Positions 6,386 through 11,071 of a stretch of 11,071 nucleotides of DNA are shown piece after piece. Both the position numbers and the translations under genes were made by a program. The notes below the pieces were generated by a model. It was not told where the DNA came from, made no database searches, and saw nothing but the letters and a program-made list of their open reading frames with translations. Each line of letters opens with the position of its first letter. The first letter of the stretch is position 1. The stretch is from an uncultured Acetatifactor sp. (GTDB lineage Bacteria; Bacillota; Clostridia; Lachnospirales; Lachnospiraceae), in the NCBI GenBank assembly GCA_910585805.1, contig CAJUFB010000118.1:1-11071 (forward strand), in the 5' to 3' direction.

Positions 6386-6452
6386 ACTATAGGAAGCTGC
6401 ACTTGCTTCCTATAGTATAACTTATCAGAAGCAATCCCTATGCTTCTGATAA
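6386..6452. repeat. Two tandem perfect hairpins with a shared GAAGC core
   Basis: Hairpin 1 pairs ACTATAGGAAGC (6386-6397) with its perfect complement at 6405-6416 around a 7-base loop. Hairpin 2 pairs TTATCAGAAGC (6422-6432) with 6442-6452 around a 9-base loop. They are 5 bases apart and both close on GAAGC/GCTTC. There is no U tract on either side, so neither is a classic terminator. They sit between Cys-rich copy B and the truncated Rpn remnant, so they may be transcript 3' structures, regulatory RNA, or scars of a mobile repeat. Confidence 0.55.
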
Positions 6453-6482
6453 AAGGCGCGTCCCCAATGGATTTTTTATCTA

Positions 6483-6532
6483 CATCTTTTCACATCTCCA
6501 TTATATAATGGGGATTTATATTTGAAAAGATG
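6483..6532 (-). promoter_or_regulatory. Nested palindromes with a possible leftward promoter
   Basis: An outer 10-bp stem CATCTTTTCA/TGAAAAGATG (6483-6492, 6523-6532) encloses the perfect palindrome CCATTATATAATGG (6498-6511), extended by further pairs. On the minus strand it also contains TTTTCA, 17 bases, TATAAT, which could be a promoter facing the Rpn remnant, with the tandem hairpins in its leader. The palindrome makes a chance TATAAT easy, so this is uncertain. Confidence 0.35.
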
Positions 6533-6575
6533 CGGATAAGGCATTTATACTAATCCAAAAATCCTGCATCGCATG

Positions 6576-7796
6576 TCACGCCCCTCCAGCCTCTTCTCCG
6601 CCCAAACCCGACAGGCTGATCTGTACGGGCTGCTCCCTTTCCTCTTTCTCCATCTCCTGCCGCTTTTGCTCCAGCTGCGCGATCCGCTCCTCTCCCAGCC
6701 ATCTGTTCGCATGGCGTTTGTCCAGGCTAAATTCTTTCAGGCTTCCATACCCATCCTTCAGGAGCTTCTTCTCCAGGCGCTTTATTGCCGCCTCGTGCGT
6801 CTTTTTCCTCCTTTCCTTTTTCGCCCTTGCCTCCAGCTTTTCCACGTCTGAGGCATGAACTACCTGGATTCCGCTACGGATATCCTCCAGATCCTGCATC
6901 AGGTCACGGGACTCCCTGCGCTCTGCCCGGATGTCCAGCACCTCGATGGTGAATTCTTTCCCATAGCGTTCGGCATGGAACAGCTCGCTGAAATACTCCA
7001 TCCTGACCTTCCACTCTATCTTGTCCCGGCACAGCTTCGCGCAGGCCCTGCAGATGTCCATGCTCACAGGATGGGAGAACAGCTTCCGGCCGCGGGTGAT
7101 GTTGGTGTCCACCTGCCCCTCGAACAGCGTCCCGTCCAGGTCGCTCCGCTGGCGCCTTATCTTCACGTCATAGAATACATTTCCTTTCTTTTCGTCCAGC
7201 TCGTGCCCCAATATTGGACACAGCCCACAGCACTGCCTCTGTCCACAGCGGTAAGGGTCATAGCACATCTGCCATTCCTGGGTGTCCCTGTCGAAAATCA
7301 TGTGCTCCCTGCAGACGCGGCCGCCCCTCTCCAGGCTGAATTTCATTTCTTTTTCCCGAATCTCCTTTTCATGGAGCTTCTCCAGCTGCTCCACGCTCCC
7401 CTCGTAGCGGTATTCCTCTGCCGTCATATGCACCTCGCACCAGAAGCGGATTGCCTTGTTCTTCTGGAGGTACTCATGCTTCATCCTGCAGCCGGCTTTC
7501 TCATATGGGCAGCACACTGTGGCCATGTCGTTTTCAAAGGTCCATCTGATGCCCATATAGCACAGGCTGCTGTGGCACTGGCGCCCCTTGCACTGTAGCC
7601 CGCAGGGCGTTTTAAAGGTCTGGTCCCATATCCACCGCCGCTTAAAGGTGAAGCCCCCATCGAAATTGTCAAGACTCTTCCCCATCCCGCAATAATGCTG
7701 TACTTCGACATAATCTGGATGGTTCTCCACTGTGTAGCCTGCCGCCAGGAGCCCCTTAGTCAACAGGTTCCGCTCAAAATTTAGTTTTTCTTCCAT
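6576..7796 (-). CDS. Cysteine-rich protein of unknown function, copy B (406 aa)
   Basis: Paralogue of the protein at 3320-4540, equal in length and aligned without gaps. The ATG at 7796 follows AGGAGAG. Cysteines kept in both copies are C65, C69, C74, C95, C96, C103, C120, C162, C184, C189, C193, C249, C252 and C256. C117, C130, C215 and C270 of copy A are replaced here, while C36, C178 and C190 are new, so the shared set is the better guess for metal ligands. The most divergent stretches are residues 31-36, 77-84, 101-117 and 258-277. The C-terminal charged helices are nearly identical. It follows the zinc-ribbon-like gene by 106 bases and would share its transcript from promoter B. No family is recognised. 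Confidence 0.85.
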   Translation of the reverse strand: MEEKLNFERNLLTKGLLAAGYTVENHPDYVEVQHYCGMGKSLDNFDGGFTFKRRWIWDQTFKTPCGLQCKGRQCHSSLCYMGIRWTFENDMATVCCPYEKAGCRMKHEYLQKNKAIRFWCEVHMTAEEYRYEGSVEQLEKLHEKEIREKEMKFSLERGGRVCREHMIFDRDTQEWQMCYDPYRCGQRQCCGLCPILGHELDEKKGNVFYDVKIRRQRSDLDGTLFEGQVDTNITRGRKLFSHPVSMDICRACAKLCRDKIEWKVRMEYFSELFHAERYGKEFTIEVLDIRAERRESRDLMQDLEDIRSGIQVVHASDVEKLEARAKKERRKKTHEAAIKRLEKKLLKDGYGSLKEFSLDKRHANRWLGEERIAQLEQKRQEMEKEEREQPVQISLSGLGGEEAGGA

Positions 7797-7902
7797 CCCA
7801 CACTCTCCTCTCTCTGCTTACATTTACAGTTCCATGCAGGGCCGAATATTTCCATGTGGTTAAGCATCCGAAAATGCCCTGCCACTGTCCGGATTCACGC
7901 GG

Positions 7903-8106
7903 CTATATCCCCAGGCAGGGGCGTATCCCGAAATAGTCCTCCATGCGGTCCCGCAGTTCCTCAGCTGTCATGTCGTACTCAGCGGCTATGCAGGATTCAC
8001 AGCATGGGTACCTGTACGCAAGTGTCTTTGACAGTCGGGCATCCCAACTGTTCAGCTGGTTCCCGCATTTGTTGCAGTATTCCTCCAGCCACTTCAATCT
8101 TGCCAT
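7903..8106 (-). CDS. Small zinc-ribbon-like protein (67 aa)
   Basis: The protein starts MARLKWLEEYCNKCGNQL. One CxxC (CNKC) is paired with a second cluster CCESC about 30 residues later, a probable zinc ribbon, followed by acidic helix AEYDMTAEELRDRMEDYFG and ending IRPCLGI. The ATG at 8106 is chosen because the domain begins there. An in-frame upstream start at 8193 would run through the leader hairpin and U tract, which is unlikely. The ribosome binding site (AAAGGA) is modest and 12-13 bases away. It is the first gene after leader RNA B, whose U tract ends about 35 bases before its start, so it may be controlled by read-through of that terminator. Short proteins of this layout occur in clostridial phages and mobile elements. 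Its partner and function are unknown, but it is probably co-expressed with Cys-rich copy B. Confidence 0.75.
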   Translation of the reverse strand: MARLKWLEEYCNKCGNQLNSWDARLSKTLAYRYPCCESCIAAEYDMTAEELRDRMEDYFGIRPCLGI

Positions 8107-8141
8107 TCTTTTTTCACCATCCTTTCCTCGATTTTTTGCAC

Positions 8142-8213
8142 AAAAAAGCAGGAACAGCTCCTCTCCAGTCCCCTGGCGCCCATGGTCTCCCATGAGCCAA
8201 AGCCATTCCTGCT
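8142..8213 (-). terminator. Rho-independent terminator ending leader RNA B
   Basis: AGCAGGAA (8147-8154) pairs perfectly with TTCCTGCT (8206-8213). An inner stem CCCATGG/CCATGAG (8179-8185, 8190-8196) has, read leftward, a GAGA tetraloop. Six T follow. The U tract is separated by four bases from an A6 run (8132-8137 on the plus strand as T6), so the two could pair in the read-through RNA. Confidence 0.7.
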
Positions 8214-8388
8214 AATTCCAAACTATTCTAGTAATTTCAGTCCATAGCTGCTAAAAACGGCAGAGCACTCTCATAAGCGCATAAATATGCCGTCAACGCA
8301 TACATACAACCTTAACAGCGTGTGCAATGCAGCCCTTGCGGCCGCTGCTCGGACACAGCCATCCGAAATACGCACAAAAATCAATCAC
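8142..8388 (-). ncRNA. Structured leader RNA B with terminal hairpin
   Basis: Predicted transcript of about 247 nt from promoter B to a U6 tract. It matches leader A in three separated blocks: 8368-8385 (18 of 18 bases), 8304-8330 (26 of 27) and the terminal hairpin. The same TGTGC/GCACA helix (8372-8376 with 8321-8325) encloses hairpins TCGGA/TCCGA (8349-8366) and GCAGC/GCTGC (8329-8348), the latter capped by a GCAA tetraloop. The second hairpin begins at the base aligned with the GCGGA/TCCGC hairpin of leader A, yet its sequence differs, so pairing rather than bases is kept. A further ACGGCA/TGCCGT helix spans about 8259-8295. It precedes the zinc-ribbon gene. Attenuator or independent small RNA are both possible. 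Confidence 0.6.
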
Positions 8389-8394
8389 AGGTAC

Positions 8395-8423
8395 AGTCTA
8401 GCACAATATATAGTATTGGTCAA
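8395..8423 (-). promoter_or_regulatory. Sigma-A promoter for leader RNA B
   Basis: On the minus strand TTGACC (8418-8423), a 17-base spacer, TAGACT (8395-8400). The spacer carries a CACAATATATAG box (8402-8413, plus strand) like those at promoter A. It begins about 62 bases after the stop of the small acidic gene and reads into the zinc-ribbon and Cys-rich B genes. Confidence 0.75.
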
Positions 8424-8485
8424 CAGAATAATATCTATATCTTGTCTCCCTGCTTTTCATCATCCTGATTTCTGTCTGGCCGAAT

Positions 8486-8731
8486 TTATTGGCTCCCTTC
8501 GGCCCTTTTCTTCAGGACAGTAATCTCATGTGCCTGTTCAAAGGATTCCACAAACTGTTTCATGAATGCCTCCACATCCCCTACGGAAGACGGGACGGAT
8601 ATGGTCTCCTTATCCCTTGCCTCATACTCCCCTGAATCCTCTCCTGGCTGGTATGTCCTCACCTCATAATCGTATCCGTTCTCACCCAGCCATTCCCTGA
8701 CCCTGTCTTCCACGCTCCGGCTTCTTTCCAT
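8486..8731 (-). CDS. Small acidic protein (81 aa), unknown function
   Basis: The protein starts MERSRSVEDRVREWLGENGY and ends FEQAHEITVLKKRAEGSQ. It is hydrophilic and acidic overall, with a predicted amphipathic helix at about residues 53-68 (DVEAFMKQFVESFEQA) and no cysteines or membrane segment. The ATG at 8731 is preceded by AAGGAGGAG at about 12 bases and by GAGG closer in, so the start is reasonable though spacing is long. It is divergent from the toxin-antitoxin operon, with about 185 bases of AT-rich promoter DNA between them, and lies just upstream of promoter B. No family is recognised. Confidence 0.65.
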   Translation of the reverse strand: MERSRSVEDRVREWLGENGYDYEVRTYQPGEDSGEYEARDKETISVPSSVGDVEAFMKQFVESFEQAHEITVLKKRAEGSQ

Positions 8732-8855
8732 GATGCCTCATCTCCTCCTTTTCTCATCCATCGTAGATTTCTATTATTACAGTATAAGCTATTTCCAATG
8801 AAAAGCATAGTCCATAAAGCCTTTTCCCAGGAATATGCTTTCAGGAATTTAAGGG

Positions 8856-8884
8856 TATACTTTTCACACAGAATCGGATATAAT
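8856..8884 (+). promoter_or_regulatory. Promoter of the toxin-antitoxin operon
   Basis: A consensus -10 box TATAAT at 8879-8884 lies 32 bases before the antitoxin ATG. A poor -35 (TATACT, 8856-8861) is at 17-base spacing. Type II operons are usually repressed by the antitoxin or the complex; no clear operator dyad is visible. Confidence 0.5.
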
Positions 8885-8915
8885 AGACACAAGACACAGG
8901 AAAGGGGACAGAAAC

Positions 8916-9083
8916 ATGGAAGCTGTAGTACAGAATACAACAGACCTGGCAACTGAAAAAGACGCCATGGAGACTCTGTTTTCTTATCTCGACAAAGGAA
9001 TTGATGATATGGAGGCCGGCAGGGTTCATACCGCAGATGAAGCGTTCCGGATCATACGGGAAAGAATGAAGCATGAATTATAA
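8916..9083 (+). CDS. Type II antitoxin partner of RelE/ParE toxin (55 aa)
   Basis: A 55-residue protein starting MEAVVQNTTDLATEKDAMET and containing LFSYLDKGIDDMEAGRVHTA, a pattern typical of short clostridial antitoxins that precede RelE/ParE toxins. The ATG at 8916 follows AGGAAAGGGG. It overlaps the toxin gene by 11 bases (9073-9083), the usual coupled arrangement. It is acidic and probably helical. There is no obvious ribbon-helix-helix DNA-binding domain of normal length, so autoregulation may rest on another factor or a reduced domain. Confidence 0.75.
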   Translation: MEAVVQNTTDLATEKDAMETLFSYLDKGIDDMEAGRVHTADEAFRIIRERMKHEL

Positions 9084-9426
9084 GGTACTTGTTACCGATG
9101 AAGCAATAGATGACATCTTCAGCCTGGTCCGTTATATCCATATGGAGCTATGCAATCCGGATGCGGCGGAGCGCCTGTACCATAACCTGGACCGGGAAGT
9201 AAGGAACCTGGGAGACTTTCCCCTGAAATTCTCCGATTCCGGAATCAGGTACCGCGGATACACCATACATAAAAAGGTTTATAAGTCATATCTCATTTTT
9301 TACATCATCAATCAGGAAAGCGAGGAGGTTTATGTCCTGCGTGTCCTGAAAGACCTGATGGACTGGCAGAAAATATTGGATAAGGCAAAGCTGTACCATT
9401 TTTCCGATTACCGGAAACAGCATTAG
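9073..9426 (+). CDS. RelE/ParE family toxin (117 aa)
   Basis: Members of this superfamily either cleave mRNA on the ribosome (RelE) or poison gyrase (ParE). The pattern is visible: MNYKVLVTDEAIDDIFSLVRYI (strand then helix pair), the second helix with AERLYHNLDREVRNL, then RYRGYTIHKKVYKSYLIFYIIN (the core strands, YLIFY) and VYVLRVLKDLMDWQKIL at the end. The length of 117 exceeds the usual 90-105 by a C-terminal tail (AKLYHFSDYRKQH). The sequence does not tell which target applies. Translation is likely coupled to the antitoxin. It probably helps maintain the mobile element. Confidence 0.88.
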   Translation: MNYKVLVTDEAIDDIFSLVRYIHMELCNPDAAERLYHNLDREVRNLGDFPLKFSDSGIRYRGYTIHKKVYKSYLIFYIINQESEEVYVLRVLKDLMDWQKILDKAKLYHFSDYRKQH

Positions 9427-9454
9427 GCGGGGCTGATTCTTTCAAGAGATATCT

Positions 9455-9493
9455 GGAAAGTACAGGAGCCCCAGAGAGGAACCTGTACTTTCC
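9455..9493. terminator. Bidirectional hairpin between convergent genes
   Basis: GGAAAGTACAGG (9455-9466) pairs perfectly with CCTGTACTTTCC (9482-9493) around a 15-base loop. It lies 29 bases after the toxin stop and 66 bases past the S1-protein stop, between converging genes, the expected place for a shared terminator. Neither side has a clean T run; the rightward flank is T-rich. Confidence 0.65.
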
Positions 9494-9558
9494 ATTTCAA
9501 GTTCGTTTATTTTATCCGCTTTTTCCTTAAATATATTTACATTTTATCGTTTTATCAT

Positions 9559-11037
9559 TTATAAATTTCTTCGAATCACGCGGGTGATTATCCCCACAGC
9601 CACCCCGCGCTCTTCATCCAGCCGTGTCACCGCAAAGCTCACGTCGTCTTTCTTCCCGGGCATCCGGTAATCATAGCAGGAGTGCGCCACCGCATTGACA
9701 CCGTTGGACAGGCGGATATACACCACGCCTTTATGTACGTCCGTCACCTTCCCCGCATACTTGCTCTGGATGCGGCATTTTTTCAGGTTGTCGTGGCTCG
9801 TGTTCTGGGACACGCTCTTGATGTCCGCTTTGACCGCAATCTCCTCCAGGCCGTCCCTGCGCACGCTCAGCACCCGCACCAGTACCTGGTCTCCCACAGA
9901 GAACCGCTCATGGGCGTCCCCGATCCAGTCCCAGGCAAGGTCGCGGGCCATGATGGAGCATTCCACCCCGAAGACCTCCACCCGCAGCACCTTCTCCGCC
10001 ACCGCAATGACACGGGCCTGCACGATGCGCCCCTCGTGGACACGGTACATCCCCGAAGCATCCGTATCCAGATAGAAGATCTGGCGTTTCTTCAGCATGG
10101 CCTCCCTGCGGCTGGCCACCACGCTCCTGGCTTTGGAGTCTATGCCCTTCACAATGAAGTCAATCTCCGCCCCCAGCATGTTCCCCAGAATCTTGTTCTG
10201 CCGCAGCATCAGCTCTGCATACTCCTGCCCGGAGGGGCTGCGACCCACGTTGATCATCATCTCCTTCAGGGGGATGACAATCCGGAATCCCTTATAGTCC
10301 ACGATGGCGATGGTCTTGCCGTTGTCCGTCTGCTCTATGCCGCCCAGCTGCCCGGTCAGGATCCTCCTGGTACGGTAGGCATTGTGAATTTCGTGCCAGA
10401 TCACATCCTCCCGGCTCTCCTCTGTCTCCACTTCCCCGCGGGCTTCCAGCGTCAGTACATGTGCCTCTGCCCTCTTCCCGCCAGCGGCACGGCGGGGTGC
10501 AGAATCTGCCGGCCTTTTTTCTGAAACAGTGCTGGGTGGTGCTTCTCTTTTTGCTACAGCCGAAATTTCATCTACATCCTCTGCAGTTTCTTCTATAGCT
10601 GCCTCTGCAGATCCCGCTGTGTTTTCCTCTTCCGCTTCACTGTATGCTTCATCCCATTCATCTACATCTTCCGGGTTCTCTGAATCCAGCGTCAGTGCAT
10701 CGCCGTAATCTGCATCCATATCCGGAGAATCTTCTGCTATCCCGGAAACAGTTTCCTCTGCTGAAAATGGCGATTCTGCCAGCAACCCCTCTTCGGGTAC
10801 TGTCTCCGGCTGTTCTTCCACCTCTGGCTGTACCCCTATCTCCGCATCGCTCTGCTCCCCTGTGGCCTCCGCTTCGTTTTCTGCTTTATCGGATACTGCT
10901 TTCTTTTTACGGGAACTGCGCTTAGGTTTTGCCGGGACAGGTTCTGCAGCAACCGTCTCCGCAGGGACAGCTTCCGGTTCTGTGGCGCTTTCTGTCAAGT
11001 CGCTGGACTCTTCCATCATTACTGTTAATAACTTCAT
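9559..11037 (-). CDS. S1-domain RNA-binding protein with acidic N-terminal tail
   Basis: A 492-residue protein in two parts. Residues 1-190 are low-complexity and strongly acidic (Glu, Ala, Asp, Pro) with short basic patches KPKRSSRKKK (37-46) and RRAAGGKR (182-189), probably disordered. Residues about 210-492 hold S1-type OB folds: about 225-310 (TGQLGGIEQTDNGKTIAIVDYKG, then ASRREAMLKKR), a clearer one at about 333-405 (HEGRIVQARVIAVAEKVLRVEVFGVE, then RFSVGDQVLVRVLSV) and a third at about 427-490 (YAGKVTDVHKGVVYIRLSNGVNA). S1 folds bind single-stranded RNA. The start at 11037 has an in-frame stop nine bases upstream but only a weak ribosome binding site, so ATG at 11019 or 11016 is possible. 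Similar proteins are found on large clostridial mobile elements; it resembles ribosomal protein S1 but is not the housekeeping copy. Confidence 0.82.
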   Translation of the reverse strand: MKLLTVMMEESSDLTESATEPEAVPAETVAAEPVPAKPKRSSRKKKAVSDKAENEAEATGEQSDAEIGVQPEVEEQPETVPEEGLLAESPFSAEETVSGIAEDSPDMDADYGDALTLDSENPEDVDEWDEAYSEAEEENTAGSAEAAIEETAEDVDEISAVAKREAPPSTVSEKRPADSAPRRAAGGKRAEAHVLTLEARGEVETEESREDVIWHEIHNAYRTRRILTGQLGGIEQTDNGKTIAIVDYKGFRIVIPLKEMMINVGRSPSGQEYAELMLRQNKILGNMLGAEIDFIVKGIDSKARSVVASRREAMLKKRQIFYLDTDASGMYRVHEGRIVQARVIAVAEKVLRVEVFGVECSIMARDLAWDWIGDAHERFSVGDQVLVRVLSVRRDGLEEIAVKADIKSVSQNTSHDNLKKCRIQSKYAGKVTDVHKGVVYIRLSNGVNAVAHSCYDYRMPGKKDDVSFAVTRLDEERGVAVGIITRVIRRNL

Positions 11038-11071
11038 GAGATGTCACAGATTTGACCTCGTTCGCTGTCGC

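Noticed and set aside
6386..6532. CRISPR-like array
   Set aside because: The hairpins differ from each other, there are no evenly spaced identical repeats and no cas genes.
6855..7598. Rightward 247-codon frame
   Set aside because: Antisense shadow of Cys-rich copy B; a similar frame is seen against copy A, which only reflects the duplication.
3320..7796. The duplication as a simple tandem repeat or composite transposon
   Set aside because: Gene order differs around the two copies, and no terminal inverted repeats or transposase flank them; the units look independently arranged.
2932..8388. Leaders as OMEGA/HEARO-type guide RNAs
   Set aside because: No IscB, IsrB or TnpB-like gene is present; the Cys-rich proteins show no RuvC or HNH motif.
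9682..10524. Rightward 280-codon frame
   Set aside because: Antisense to the S1 domains, which have clear motif support; the product is His/Pro-rich without domains.

Overview
The window looks like accessory DNA from a Gram-positive gut clostridium, most likely Lachnospiraceae. The evidence is near-consensus AGGAGG ribosome binding sites, sigma-A type promoters, roughly half G+C, and Rpn-family proteins with the tail typical of that group. The mix of a RecD2-type helicase, a YqaJ-type phage exonuclease, an S1-domain protein, a RelE/ParE toxin-antitoxin pair and duplicated unknown genes suggests an integrative/conjugative element, plasmid or prophage-like element. No replication, transfer or integrase gene is in view, so the element type is inference.

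Almost everything is transcribed leftward. From right to left: an S1-domain protein with a long acidic tail (11037-9559); a rightward toxin-antitoxin pair (8916-9426) converging on it across a strong hairpin; a small acidic protein (8731-8486); promoter and structured leader RNA B (8423-8142); a small zinc-ribbon-like protein (8106-7903); a 406-residue cysteine-rich protein, copy B (7796-6576); tandem hairpins; a 5'-truncated Rpn nuclease remnant (6368-6096); a rightward orphan coding fragment (5784-6011); an Rpn-family nuclease with a TTG start (5724-4840); cysteine-rich protein copy A (4540-3320); promoter and leader RNA A (3250-2932); a 69-residue Arg-rich ORF; the YqaJ exonuclease (2573-1494); a 61-residue membrane peptide; and the N-terminal 399 residues of RecD2 (1199-1), cut by the window edge.

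The left block (leader A, small ORF, YqaJ, membrane peptide, RecD2) reads as one recombination operon, with short gaps, overlaps and ribosome binding sites embedded in upstream genes. The second block (leader B, zinc ribbon, Cys-rich B) has the same kind of control region.

The most interesting signal is the duplicated control region. Two sigma-A promoters, each with a 17-bp spacer holding a CACAATATAT box, drive leaders of about 250-285 nt. The leaders share short conserved blocks, helices whose pairing is kept although the bases differ, and a terminal hairpin plus U6. I do not recognise this RNA. Together with the two copies (about 78% identical) of an unrecognised Cys-rich protein, it is the best candidate for an undescribed system here.
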